Shown here in pieces: positions 22,531-34,447 of a stretch of 64,000 nucleotides of DNA (positions are counted from its first letter, which is position 1; the number at the start of each line of letters is the position of its first letter). Both the position numbers and the translations under genes were made by a program. The notes under the pieces were generated by a model. The model saw nothing but the letters and a program-made list of their open reading frames with translations. It ran no database searches and had not been told where the DNA came from. Source of the stretch: Aphelenchoides besseyi (taxonomy: Eukaryota > Nematoda > Chromadorea > Rhabditida > Aphelenchoididae); NCBI GenBank assembly GCA_024699855.1, contig JAMPIQ010000003.1, forward strand, positions 5,394,001 to 5,458,000, given 5' to 3'.

Positions 22531-25264
22531 ATGTCCAGACGTTCGTTGTTATTGGTGCTGTTTAGCCTTCTAATTTTGTCCGTTCATGCGCAATACGATG
22601 GAGAAGCTCCAGCCGTACAATCAGCAAGCAGCTCTTCAGTAATTCCACCAATGGGCCCTGTGATGAGAGTGGAGGGTGAGGTTCATCAAGAAAAGGCCGA
22701 AGAGAATCAACTGCCTGGTGGTTTGAATGGCAACAATGGCGGATATGAAAGTGGCAATTCAGCTTCGAACCGTGAAATTCTGCAGAGCACAACACAAAGT
22801 CGACCTGAAAATTCAACCGATTCTTCTTACGAAGATAGTTCTACGTCAACTCCCGTAGAATCAAACGATAAGCAACAAACGGCTTCCAGTTTCATTGCGC
22901 CTTCATCGTCAGAATCTGTTACGACAATTGAAACCCCCAAAGCATCTTCTAATGTCGCAAATGAACCAAACTCAGCGTCCATTTTGTCCGTTGAAGCAAC
23001 ACAAGCCGCAAGCGTAGAACCCGAAACACATACATCTATTGCACCGGAAAAAACGTCCGAATCATATGACAGTGAAAACCAATTGACCTCTTCGTCAAAT
23101 CAACCATCGCAAGGTTTTCAATATTTGTTTTACTGTAATAACAAAAGTTTATTTAGAAGAGACTGCAACTTCTTCTCTTCAATCATCCGTTTCAACAGTT
23201 CAACCGTCAGCTTCATTGAGCGCTGGAATCTCAGCCGCATCTTCAGACTCGTATGAATCTGCAGTAAGCACATCATTGCAACCCGAAACTTCATCGGTTT
23301 CATCTTCTGCAACAAGTCCAGAATCCTCGACAACTAATGACTATGAAGGAACTACAAATTCCATATCAAAGTCACAACAGACAGCCGAAGCAATTCAATC
23401 GTCATCTTCTTCTACACCAACCAAATCTTCGGAATCCTCAACATCAACGTCTGCTGAAGTGCCAATAAGCGTTGAAGTTAGTACGAACCCGCCAGTAGTT
23501 GATGGAAGTGCAGGAAATGATCACACTGACAGTTCAGCCACTTCGTCCACTCAAAGCCCAAATAATGGAGGATATGACACAGATAAAGAAACTATCGCTA
23601 ATCAGAAATCAGAAAACCCTGCAGCTCCACCAATATCTTCGAGTTCTCAGTCTTCAGACGAACTAACCACACTTCCGCCGTCAATCGAACCTTCAGCGCC
23701 AGGAACTACGCCAAATACAAATTCGGTAGAAAGTCAGTCATCAAATGCTAACTCCACTCCGCTTGTAACTTCTGCGTCCGTAGATGAAACAACTACAGGC
23801 GGTTACGATGTGGAAAAAAGCTCATCAGTTTCAAGTGTTGCTTCCGAAAAGTCAAGCCATGAAGATAGTGCAACGACCGCCGAAAGTAGTTCAAGTATTG
23901 GAACATCAACAGCGCCTGAAACCTCCGCCAGTGCTGAAAAGTCGATTGCTGCTAATTCGGATGGACAACCGCAGAGGTTCTCATCACTTGGAAATGAAAA
24001 ACCGAAATCAACAGAAGAAACAAATAGTCAATCAACGGTTACTCCATCCTCTGTTGAAACAACCCACACTTCGGGATATGATGATCAAGAGACTACCGAG
24101 AACAACAGTCAATCATCATTTAGTCAAACGACAACACAAAGAGAAACGTCTATTGAATCAAGCACATCATCAGTAGCAACGAGCGTTGAAAATGCAGGCA
24201 CAACGGTTGATTCATATGAGTCAATTAACAGTTCCGTTTCTTCTTCAGCTCCACAATCGAACATACCAGTTGAAACAAAAGCAGTAAATTCGGATAATTA
24301 CGATGCGACATCGGAAGCTACCGGAACATCAGCCAAACCAGCAACTGCAAGACCCTGGAAGATAAAACAAGGAAAAGAACCAATCGACGGAAGTACATCG
24401 AACGGAAAAGAAGAAGCAGTTAATGGAGGAAAAGCAAACGGATCGGAATTAGCAAATGCAGCCTTATATGATAGTTCGAACACAACTCGTGGAAACGTAA
24501 ATGCGGGTAGTAGCTCAGGTAATTAACAGTGTGGATGTTTGGTGTGTGACTAACTCTATTGGGTGTTGTTTAGTGAAGAAAAATGGTTCAACTAACAAAA
24601 AAACAAGCGCAAATCTTGAACCATCGGGTTATGGTGCAGAAAACGGTAAATAGCTTCTAATCTTTTGATTTGTAAACAAGATTATTACTTTCAACGTCTA
24701 ATGTTTACAGAAGTTCCGAATCAGCCCGAGCAAGCGGTTCATGTCGTTTGTAAGTTCATTAACTATAACCTATTCATTGAGTTGATTGCAGCTCCACAAG
24801 AAGCTGTGGGTTACGAAGTCCCCAACACGGCTAACGCCGCACAACGTGATCCGGTCGTCGAATCGAGCGGTAATATTTTGGTTAATTGTTTGAACAAATC
24901 AGTTTTAGCTCCATTAAAGTTTCCATTAAAACGAATCGACTCGTCGACACGTCGCAAATGGCAACCGTTTCAAATGGATTGCAGTTCCGAAGTGGATGAA
25001 CGTGGCGAGGAATTGTGTCGTGAATGGGCGAAGGTAACATTCGTTTCCAATATTTTCACTAAGTGCACGAGTCTTTTCGTTGCATCGAATTTGACTTCCG
25101 AGTTTGAATATAATTTCGCATTTCAGGGAGGTCTATGTCTTTCCCATCGAGCAACAATGTTTCTGTTCTGTCGACGCACGTGTCTATGTGTGGGACCACC
25201 TAATGAAGATCAGGAAGAAGCGTTCGTTCGTCGACATCGACGATTCGACGGTGTTGGACTTTGA
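22531..25264 (+). CDS. Secreted Ser/Thr-rich mucin-like protein with C-terminal ShKT domain
   Basis: Seven exons: 22531-23113, 23157-24518, 24574-24645, 24711-24749, 24792-24869, 24909-25033, 25127-25264; 798 residues. Residues 1-20 are a signal peptide ending VHAQ. About 600 residues of Ser/Thr/Glu/Asn-rich sequence follow, punctuated by a recurring Gly/Tyr unit (NGGYES, NGGYDTDKE, GGYDVEKS, SGYDDQET). Such sequence is expected to be heavily O-glycosylated. The last roughly 90 residues have a ShKT-like Cys pattern (DCSSEVDERGEELCREWAK, then GLCLS, MFLFCRRTCLC), six Cys spaced as in nematode cuticle and secreted proteins. Start: the ATG at 22531 gives the signal peptide directly. By family knowledge this suits a surface-coat or cuticle-associated secreted protein. 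No enzyme domain is fused to the ShKT unit. Confidence 0.85.
22740..24310 (+). repeat. Degenerate Ser/Thr-rich protein repeat with GGY punctuation
   Basis: Within the mucin coding sequence, blocks of roughly 80-100 codons end in a Gly-Gly/Ser-Tyr-Asp unit followed by an acidic residue and a Thr/Ser run. Units are seen near 22738, 23566, 23800 and 24070, and a more worn one (NSDNYDATSE) near 24290. The repeats are conserved in composition rather than sequence. A frame-shifted shadow ORF at 23784-24176 arises from the same codon bias and is not a gene. Confidence 0.6.
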
Positions 25265-25466
25265 ATTTGTTTTTCAATCTGCTTCTTTTGCCATTTGAAA
25301 TCGTCTTTTACTCACTTCTCAATTTAACCGATGCACTTAATCGAAAGCTCAAAATTTATCGCGGGAAATTCACTTGTCAGTTCTTTCATTCTTTTAAACT
25401 TCTTAATAAAATGAATACAAGAAATCATGCGAAAGAGTTTACTTAACATAAAATGTACAAGAGAAA

Positions 25467-26752
25467 CTAAATTGACAATCTTTCTACGCTGCTACCAGAT
25501 TTCATGCGTCTAGTAATTTGAAACAAAAGTGACAACCCGACAGTCAACAGAATGCAAGCTATTACGGTGTACAGCACGACTGTACAGTTGTGTTGTTGTT
25601 CAATGACTAGCAATGAGGAATTCAGCAGAGCATACTCGTAAACGTCCAATTCATTCAGGACATCAATTTCTATCGCTTCTCGTACCTTTCGACTTAGTGC
25701 TCTTCTTGCCGCTCGTCTATCGAAATTAACAAACGTTTGTGGATTGTTCTCATGCAGCATTTCGAAGGACTGGGTTTGATTTACTTCGGGACACTTTGGA
25801 CGTTCGCATTTCGGTCCATCCTTCCTTGTAATCATGATTTGACATTGAAAGAAAATCGACTGACGATCAGCAAATTTGTAAACCAAAGCCGACTGTCCTG
25901 CAGATAGATCATCGATGTATTCCAGATTGCGCAGTAAAATCGGATCTTTCGAACAACCGCGTTCGTCCAAAATCGAATACTCCAAACCGGCTCCATCGTC
26001 GATTTTACACTACTCATCAAATGATAATTGATGGCTATTAATCACATACCGAATGAACTAGAGCACAATACTTTCCTTCCATCGCTTTACATTGCCACTT
26101 GTGATAAACGACCGACCTGTAGTAGATGGTTTACAATCATCAGCAAGAAACGTCTACTCACCCAACACTTGCTGTCGCAATCATCCTACCATTTGGTCCG
26201 GCGTCTAAGATCTGAAATATCGCAATTAAACAAAATTCTGACGATAAGTACCTCGTATTTACAAGATGGTTTTTGTAGCTCTTGAGACAACAATGAGATG
26301 TTCCTATTCACTATCTGCTCGCTGTTCAAATACACGCATTGTAAGCGATATGCCGCATCTGCTTCGGTCACGAAAAACGGGTGAAAGCTGATGACCACAG
26401 TTGTCGAAACAATGATTCCCGGATGCGGAGCAAAAACACGTTGACGACGCAAAAAACAGTTTTCGAATGGCAAATGCAAAGATGACTGAAAGTAGTTTAA
26501 TTAGACGCCATTCGCCCTTATTACCAATGTCGTTTGACCATCACCGTTAACACTACAAGAAGGCGAATGAGATTGCCCTTTGACGTAAACTCTTCCGAAG
26601 AATGGTTTAGATGTTTGAGCGTGGACAGCTATCGAATTGGACAAACACTCGAGTCGAGGACGTGAATTGACAAGTGAATTGTCGATCTTTATTCCATTAC
26701 ACAAATTGATTAATAGGAGAAAAACGAAATTGATGTCGTAACGTACGCTCAT
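25467..26752 (-). CDS. ZP-domain (cuticlin-type) membrane protein
   Basis: Five exons: 26525-26752, 26252-26485, 26162-26211, 26050-26116, 25467-26009; 373 residues. A signal peptide (VFLLLINLCNG, residues about 9-19) is followed by a ZP domain with its spaced cysteines: RLECLSNSIAVH, PSCSVNGDGQT, FENCFLRRQR, YRLQCVY. The typical second half (KWQCKAMEGKYCALVHSC, DERGCSKDP) contains FFQCQIMI and CERPKCPEV. A single transmembrane segment (VLYTVIACILLTVGLSLLF, about residues 338-356) and a short basic tail end the protein. Nematode ZP proteins of this layout are secreted, cleaved before the TM helix and polymerise in the cuticle (cuticlins, DPY/DYF-type proteins). A basic stretch RRAARRALSRK before the TM could include the furin-type cleavage site. 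It is convergent with the mucin/ShKT gene. Confidence 0.88.
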
Positions 26753-27094
26753 CGCCACCACATCGAGAAGTTATCATCACTCGTTCTGAAAACACGGACG
26801 GGTAAAACTACTGCATCGCTTTCGATTAACAGACGAAAAAACTCTCCAGTGCGCACATCGGCGCATCTGTTTGACGATCGAAGAGTATAGCGATCGTTTT
26901 CTCTTCGGATTTTCTTTCAAGAGCTAATGCAAATTAAAGATTTCGACAACGGAAGTTTTGAGGTCAACTCGATCGTTTCGTTGGTTTTCGCAAGAAGATG
27001 GTTTCTACGTAATTCTTTTATTTAACATCGGGTTCCTCCGACTCCTAACTGAGTAACAAACAAAAATTAACGAAATATGGCAAGATGGAAATAT

Positions 27095-29520
27095 TTACAT
27101 ATTTTTGTAGACCAAAAACCCAACTAGTGCGGCGATCGAAGCCCCAAATGCGAATTTTGACAGCAACGAAGAATCGTGAAGAAAGTACACTCGTTTCAGA
27201 TGAGGAAAGGTTGCCATCGTGCAGAGCGTCGAGAAGACCACAGCTTGTGAGTTTCCCAACTCCGCAAATCGAAGCGGTTTGGGAAGCTGATGAGTAAGAC
27301 AGAAATCGGAGGGTTGGAATTCAAATTGCTGTTCGAATTCGTAACTCGATTTCGAGGCCACGAACAGAACCGGCACTTTCGTACGATAGAAATAGCGAAG
27401 GTACAATTTCGCACAATAAGCAAACGAATTTGGATCGGTACCTAAAAACATTTGTAATGACATCAAATACACTTAGTTGATTACCATCGTACAGCAGACA
27501 AATAACATCCGCGTTTGTTTCATAGTTAGTCAACTAAAAGAAAAAATGAACCTATAACCCAAAACAACTACTCGCTTGATCATCTGCTGAATAAACATCC
27601 ACTTCGTGCATCTAAATTGGATTCCTAAGCATTTGTTGTTGTAATCAAAACTCACAATCATATACTTCGTCAATCCTTTCACATCAACCGTGTTGATTAC
27701 GTACGTTGGCTGTTGATTAGGCCTCAATTGCATTACTCTCTAAATAAGCAGAGTTTATATGACAAAGTGGGTAACTTACATTCAGGCTTTCACCCAAAAA
27801 CGATCTACAGAAAACAGTTTTTCCGGCATTTTTGGCTAAAAATGAAATCAAACCGTGTAATCTGCTTAAACACATACGACCGATCACGTGACATTGGAAG
27901 ACATTTCGTTCAGTCGACTTTTCCGCAATATCTATTCGTCGATCTCGAGTTATCTAAAAAACGCCCGTCGATTAATTAGGAAATCTTAGAAAAATCACCA
28001 CTATCGCTTCCAACTGATTCTTATGTTCAATGTTAAAACCCAAATAAGCGAGATGTTCGAACGCAAGAGTCAAATTCAAATAGACGTTTAGATTCCACAA
28101 GTTTATGAACGCTCGTTGACTCAGAAATCCGTTTTCATCCAACACTGACGAATGAAGGAACTCATTCGGCCAAGCATGACTCGGACATACACTCAATAGG
28201 TTCTTCAACTCTAACGGCGAGAGTTTACCATCGCGATCCTTAAGTCATTTCTGTATTCTTACTGCAACCTAAAGACTAACCTCATCAAATTTCTTAAATA
28301 GCGAACACAAAAACGCAATCCCGGTTTCAGATAGCTCGGTCGACGATCCCATTGGTATGTTGATACTAAAACCCTAATCATAATGACATAATTCTGGTGC
28401 AAACCTCGGATAAAGATATTCGGGAGAAAGTTGCAGCAGTCGATTGTACCCGAATCTTCGCAAACACATCCATGCCGTTTCCTGTCGTCCACGTTGCATG
28501 AATGCTTCGTGAAGATAAAAGAAGCCACGAAGTGAAATACCCGAATCAATAACTCCGTCAGTCTCGTAGCTCATCACAACGTTTTTGACTTCTTCCAATG
28601 CCTCATCGGTCAACGGCATTCCAAAAGCACGCATTTGAAAGATTTTAAGTTCTTGATCCGAAAGCAAACCATCGCCATCGATATCAGAAAGCTGAATACA
28701 ATTAAACAAAAGTACTTGAAAAAGTTTACCTTGAAGATTCTAACCAGTGCCTTTTTGAATCGTGTTGTAAGTTCTCTTCGATTCACATCGTAAAGCGGTG
28801 CCATCGGGTAGATAACCCAAAATAAACAAATTTAATTGTTTACGTCAACAAAACTCACTGCTCGTTGTGCATAATAAAAGACTTCAGAAACATTTTTCTT
28901 CGCCAAAGCCGAACACTCGACGACCGTTTCAATTTCCCCAAACTCGTTCATCAGAGGCACCATCTTGCTGATGTAATCTGATTTATCGTCTGATTTACTT
29001 GGAAGATCCGTTTTGTTTGCCACAATAAGCACAGGTCGTTGTTCATCGTTGAGTATTCTGTGAATCAACGGCATCCAATACGTCCGGATCTTAAAAGCAA
29101 AATAAGAAAATGCCAAGACTGCATACCCGTTCCAAGTTCTCTTCTTTCTCAACACTAAACACAATAACAAAGACGGTTGCAGAGCGTATCATTTCCTCAA
29201 GCACTTTCTCCTTATGTTCTCGAGCTTAACACGAAAATAAACAAAAGCGTCCGAAAATCTTCTTACGAGAATAATCAACGATCGCGGTGACCACTCCGTC
29301 GGCCGTCACATCCGATGGAATCAGAACGGTTTCGAGATTTGCCGGCACATCGTGAACAAATCGATCTTCGAGTAAACAGGATAAGATCGAGGTTTTCCCA
29401 CAACCACCTGAAAATTGTTGGATTCAACTGAATTCTAAAACACTTACGATCACCAATAACCAAAATTCTCACGTCCACTTCCTCCTCGTTATACTCAGCA
29501 ATTTCGTTGTCTGCCGCCAT
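27095..29520 (-). CDS. miro-1: Miro, mitochondrial Rho GTPase
   Basis: Fourteen exons from 29448-29520 down to 27095-27441 (others: 29267-29407, 29127-29224, 28859-29089, about 28730-28807, 28405-28691, 28281-28365, 27999-28238, 27878-27953, 27780-27835, 27656-27739, about 27576-27611, 27485-27533); about 626 residues. The N-terminal GTPase has GDRGCGKTSIL (P loop), VDYS and NKTD. Two EF-hand units follow: DIDGDGLLSDQEL and DEDRDGKLSPLEL. The second GTPase (GPKNAGKTVFCRSFLG) lacks a clear NKxD, with ASKSS instead. A C-terminal tail anchor (FGASIAALVGFLVYKNM) targets the outer mitochondrial membrane. Miro links mitochondria to motor adaptors. Two splice oddities: the intron after residue about 181 has no AG acceptor, and one near 27575 needs a GC donor. 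Length matches the human protein (618). Confidence 0.92.
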
Positions 29521-29969
29521 CTGTAAGTCGGCCCTCATTAAGCGATAGCCTAATTTAGCTCATGTATTCGTGCATCGTATAATCGAAAGTTAGTTTGCTT
29601 TAATAAGTTAATTTGACTAGTTACATATGGCTCTTTAGTTTCTTAGCATTTCCTCCGTAAAATAGATTTCTTGGCATTCTAAAAAAGCGTAACGAGACCA
29701 ACAACCTTGACATTTTCGTTGACGAAAATAAACTTCTTGGTAAAACAGAGATATCGGATAGTGACAATGTTTTCAGAGAGAGTTTGCAAGTTCTTTGATT
29801 GCACCAAATTAATAAGACAGATTTCAGGTTATCCGTAGATGTTGTTGTTCGATGACCTTTGTACTGAAAGCCGTCGCACAGAGACCACAATTTTTATCTA
29901 ATCAACAGCAGTTGCAAGAACGACGCGTATAAAACTTAACTGTTCGATTGCATTTGCTGTTTTGTTGCA

Positions 29970-31382
29970 ATGGACGTCTTTCGAAAAAACTGGTTCAGCG
30001 AATTGTCGCCTGATGATTTGGCAGCGTTGAAGGGTGAAGACTCAGGTAACAAAAAGATTGTTCTCGAGGGACAAGAAATCTCTCCATGGCCTGGTCAATG
30101 CTTTTCACTTCAATACGAAGAAGTTCTGTTCCAAGAACGATCAAAATTTCAAGACGTTTTGGTTTTGAAAAGGTTTGATCGAAACGATGAATTTGCATTC
30201 ATTTGCTGTTTAGTAGCACATATGGAAACGTTTTGGTGTTGGATAACGTGATTCAATGCACCGAACGTGACGAATTCTCTTATCAGGTCCGATAGAAGTA
30301 TTTAGCTTCCGACGATTTGTAGTTTTCAGGAAATGCTCACGCATCTGCCAATGTTCGCACACCCAAATCCGAAAAAGGTATTTAGAATTCATGTAATAAC
30401 AAAGCAAATGTTTAGGTGTTGTTGATTGGTGCGGGAGATGGTGGGATATTAAGAGAGGTTCTGAAGCACGAAGCTGTGGAGTCAGTTGTGATGTGTGAGA
30501 TCGATGAAATGGTCATCGACGTTTCGAAGAAATATTTGCCTGGAATGAGCAGTTGTTTCAGTAATCCAAAGTTCGAATTGCACATAGGAGATGGATTCGA
30601 ATTCTTGAAAACCCATAAAAATGAGTACGACGTGATTATCACCGACTCGAGTGATCCCGTTGGACCAGCGCAGTCGTTGTTCGGTGAACATTACTTCGAG
30701 CTTATCAACTTGGCTTTGCGCGATGGAGGGATTTTGGCGTCGCAGTGTGATAACCTGGTTTTGAAACCAAATTTAATTCGGAATTTCAGGCGAAAGCATC
30801 TGGTTGCATTTGGAGTTGATCAAGAACATGGTCAAATTTAACCGTCGCATATTCCCAACCGTATCCTATGCGTACGCTTCTGTTCCAACATACCCGAGCG
30901 GAACCATAGGATTTTTGTTGGCATGTAAAACGGTTGGTTTCTGTGCGTTTTCCTATTAACATTTTGATGTTCAGGAATGCGATCTTCAAACTCCGAAGCG
31001 TCTTCCAACCGCTGATGAACAATCTCGTTTTCGGTTCTACAGTCCGGAAATGCATCGAGCTGCATTTGCGTTACCGTATTTTGCAAAACAAGTGAGTTCA
31101 ACTGAGAGTCACGTATTTTGATATTCTGAGCGGAGCAACAAACCGACGCAAAACAACGAGGTTTTTTCTTGCGAGATTGCGATTTATGGTTTAGCTGAAT
31201 AAGTGAACTCGGATGTCCGAACCGAAGAAAATACTGTGGTCGGAGAAATTGAAGCGGAAGAATTGCGTTTATAGTTTTCCTGTCATCTGCAAGAAGACGA
31301 ATGGTCAATAATTTAAAGACGATTGCATGCGAACTCCCGTTTAATGCTCCTTCTTTTTCAGGCGATTGATGGCAACTCGTGA
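29970..31382 (+). CDS. spds-1: Spermidine synthase
   Basis: Seven exons: 29970-30172, 30214-30286, 30330-30377, 30416-30746, 30790-30932, 30975-31091, 31362-31382; 311 residues. It transfers aminopropyl from decarboxylated S-adenosylmethionine to putrescine. Motifs: [25 protein letters not shown] (partly, near residue 70), [12 protein letters not shown] (SAM-binding loop; first Gly replaced by Ala), [20 protein letters not shown] with the catalytic Asp, and [15 protein letters not shown]. The last exon is only seven codons beyond a 270-nt intron, but its AIDGNS ending resembles the family's ALNDVS; without it the frame would stop at 31121. The start ATG gives [12 protein letters not shown], close to orthologues. 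Confidence 0.92.
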
Positions 31383-32698
31383 ACATCCCATTCGTGCATT
31401 GACAACACTTTTGTTCAATTGATTCGTTCTATTTCTGTGCAATTGCGAGGAAAAGCTTCCAATTTAATTAAAAGCAGTTTTATGGAAACGACCATATTTC
31501 TTGTCCGTCGTCCTTTTCAGGCTCCAGAAACTTCTGAGTTTCCGTTATTTTTAAACCAACCAATATCTTAATGGAAGATTGTGGAAATGACGATCGCGAA
31601 GGTGTAAATCTTCGATTGTGTATGTCGTCTTTCGAAAACCGAATTATAAAAAGAGTGTTTTTGACATTTGTCTGAGGTCTGAAAAGAATAACAGAAATTC
31701 GGTTTCTGTCCAATTGGAGTTCGAGTTGGCAAATTGAGAACCGAAACAAACACCACGGTGCTCATCTTATTTGTTAGCACGTGTTAAAGCATCTTAATGA
31801 CGTTCCACGCCCACTGTTTGTACCAAGAGTTTGTATTTGGGAACTGCGGATGCTCTTTTTGGGGTTCTCAACTGTTTTCTGGGAGTTTCACACCGTTGAG
31901 TCGTGTCAGCGAAAAGTCAAAAACTGCCAAGTAACGTAGGAACTCTCGCATTGTCAACTAATTCTTGTAAAAGAATTTTGAAGCTGCAAAATGAGTGTGA
32001 CATTGCTACAATGTTAAGTACAATATCCGACTTTACGAAAGCCGATAATCTCGTTCAACACAACCGTTTTTGTACGGGAGTTATCAAGAAATTTATGTTC
32101 AAAAAACGCCATAACGTAAATTTGTTTGCGAAATTAAATTTTACGAGTTTTCTCACCCACTTTTTGTTGGCTAGTAGTTTTTTTATTGTGCTTCAAGAGG
32201 TTCCAGTTGTTCAAGCAATTCATCGTTGAACAGTGAAATTTGTAGGTTTAGTCTTTAGTGGTTGGATTTGACACACGAAGTCGACAAACATCACCGGCTT
32301 CCGTTTTTAGTTGTTAAGGTCAAATCGATGCGAACTTCTTCACTTCCGCGCTTTTTACTCGTGAGAATGTTTGGGAGATAGAATTCGGTTGAGTTTCCTT
32401 CTCGGCAAAATAATCGTGTATCCTCATTTTTGAGCCACTCGAGCACGATGATAGATAGCCGCTTATTCGTATGATGCGTGGGAATCATCATACCAATTGG
32501 CGGTCATTGGTGTTCGTCAATTGAGCATTTCAAGTGTGAAATTGCTTGTTCGTCAAAATGTTACTTTTTCGTTACGCCATTCGACATAACTTCCGAATAA
32601 ACGACCAATTTTCAAATAATCCCAATCAAATAAACGTGCTTATATTTCCGCTTCTTTACACGTGATCTTGACGTCTGTGTATCCGATTGTTTAGACCG
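31383..32698. other. Intergenic; short ORFs only
   Basis: About 1.3 kb. A 108-codon plus ORF at 31903-32229 and a few minus ORFs of 66-89 codons are open, but none has a domain, a signal peptide or matching splice sites. A TTTAG just before 32699 is a candidate trans-splice or 5' intron acceptor for the next gene. Confidence 0.4.
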
Positions 32699-34025
32699 AT
32701 GATGCGTCGTTTGAGTTGTATACCCGAAACGTTTAATCTTGTTAGTCCACATCGTGGATCAATTAACCGGGACATAGCTTTTTCTGAAGCTGACCGTCGT
32801 ACATCACAACAAGAGATTGCTTGTAATGCGGCACTTCAGTTCCTACAAGAACGTCGAAAGTCGAGTGACTCAAATTGCAGTAAATATCTAAGTTATGTTC
32901 CTCGATTATGTTAATTTTTAGTTTTGGGTGCAATTGACGAAACTATGTATCGTAAGCGAGGTTCTATCGTCAATGTTCGCGGCTCAAAAGATCGACTTTG
33001 CGTCGGAAGAGCCCAGCTTCAGCTCAGTTACGATTTTCGCAAATCCGACTTTGTTCTAACCCTCTTGGAAGGTATGTTATTTTTGGCCTTTTAATTTCCT
33101 TACTGATCTTCTTTTATTAATCTATTCGACTGACATCATTTCCATACATTTTAGCGACTTTCGAAACCAAATTGGATGAATGTTTGTTGTCGTTTACGTT
33201 GGGTTCGGATCGACGAAAAGAATCGCAGCGTTTGTATCCGGATGCTGCAATCCAACTGCAGACCTTTAAGTTTCCCATTTCTTATGAAGCACTGCTTGGT
33301 AACGTTGTTGTTCGGAAGACATCAATGAACATTAATTTACAGACCAAACGCTCACTGTTGAGTTGATTTCTCCAAAACAATCGGGACTCGGATTTCAACG
33401 ACATGGTCGTTCTGTAATGCCGCTCTCTGCTTTATGCCCATTCGATGAGCTTTTGATTTGGACTGAACTGGACGGTGTAACTGACGACAAAGACTCTTTT
33501 GGTGATTTGAAAGTTTGCCTGCAGTTTTTACCGTCGGCTGAACGTCTTTCACTTAACGTCCACGAGATTGAGAATCTGCGTCGATTGGAAACTGGACAGC
33601 GTGAGTTTTTCAACCACGTTTGAATTTACGGTTGAGAGAGTTTAGGTGACACTGGCGGCTACGTGAAAGCGAACTTAATTGCTGCTGATGGAAAAATAAT
33701 AAAGAAAAGAAAATCCAATGTGCGTAAAGTAGTGGCCAGTAATTCAATCATATGGAACGAGGCTCTCACTTTCGACGTTGATCCTCGAACAATATTAAGG
33801 TTTGAAATCCATCGATTTAGTCGATTGTTGAATCTTCTATTCAGATGCAAATTGGAAGTGATAGTGATGATTTGCGATAAGTACGGCAATCATCAGCCAA
33901 TTGGTCAAGTCGTTTTCGGTCATCCAAACGTCATGGGTTTAACGGCAAAAATCTGGAAAGACGCGTTGGATGGACGGACGGGAATTACTCATTCTCTGGC
34001 CTTGGACGAGCTTACAACTTCTTGA
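32699..34025 (+). CDS. Synaptotagmin-like protein with two C2 domains
   Basis: Six exons: 32699-32879, 32922-33071, 33155-33298, 33343-33600, 33646-33799, 33845-34025; 355 residues. After a roughly 75-residue N-terminal region comes a first C2-like unit (GRAQLQLSYDFRKSDFVLTLLEG, shortened here, residues about 80-205) and a second (GDLKVCLQFLPSAERLSLNV to PIGQVVFGHP, about 210-345). The pattern LxLxLxYxxxxxxLxVxxxExxxL and the GHP-like C-terminal motif are those of tandem C2 proteins of the synaptotagmin/Doc2 group. No transmembrane segment is seen. The usual calcium-binding aspartates are largely absent, so it is probably calcium-independent. Start: the first of two adjacent ATGs. Family placement is by pattern only; synaptotagmin 14/16-like is possible. 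Confidence 0.75.
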
Positions 34026-34447
34026 TTCTCTTTGTCACATTTCATGTAATTAAATAAACTCGCATTTTATCTCAAATACAAAGTTATTATCGAAGTTCTT
34101 GTAACGAATCTGATTAACCGGAAGGTCAGAACACAAGTAGGCGGATCGATTGTCTTAGAGGCGTCGATAACATACGAGACGACAAATGGAGCCGACCGAC
34201 TAGTTGAAGAAAATTCGAACAAACGCGCGGTATTTCGCAAAACACCGAAAAGAAACAAAGGAAAACGATCAGTGCGCATCTTCGCTATCGTCGGGGACTC
34301 GTTCGTAGCCTCGGGGCCAAATGGACAACTGCGAAGGAGCATTTCGTTAAACGTATCTTGTTTTAGCCGTGTACTTGACTATTCAGCTCATTTCCGGTAA
34401 TCACTTACCGAAATTTCAGGAATGATCTTCAGTTATTCATTTATGGA

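Noticed and set aside
23784..24176. 130-codon ORF rich in Lys and Gln
   Set aside because: Frame-shifted shadow of the Ser/Thr-rich mucin codons.
34070..34400. Long open frames on both strands between the synaptotagmin-like and FN3 genes
   Set aside because: No start, no domain and simultaneous openness on both strands point to composition rather than coding.
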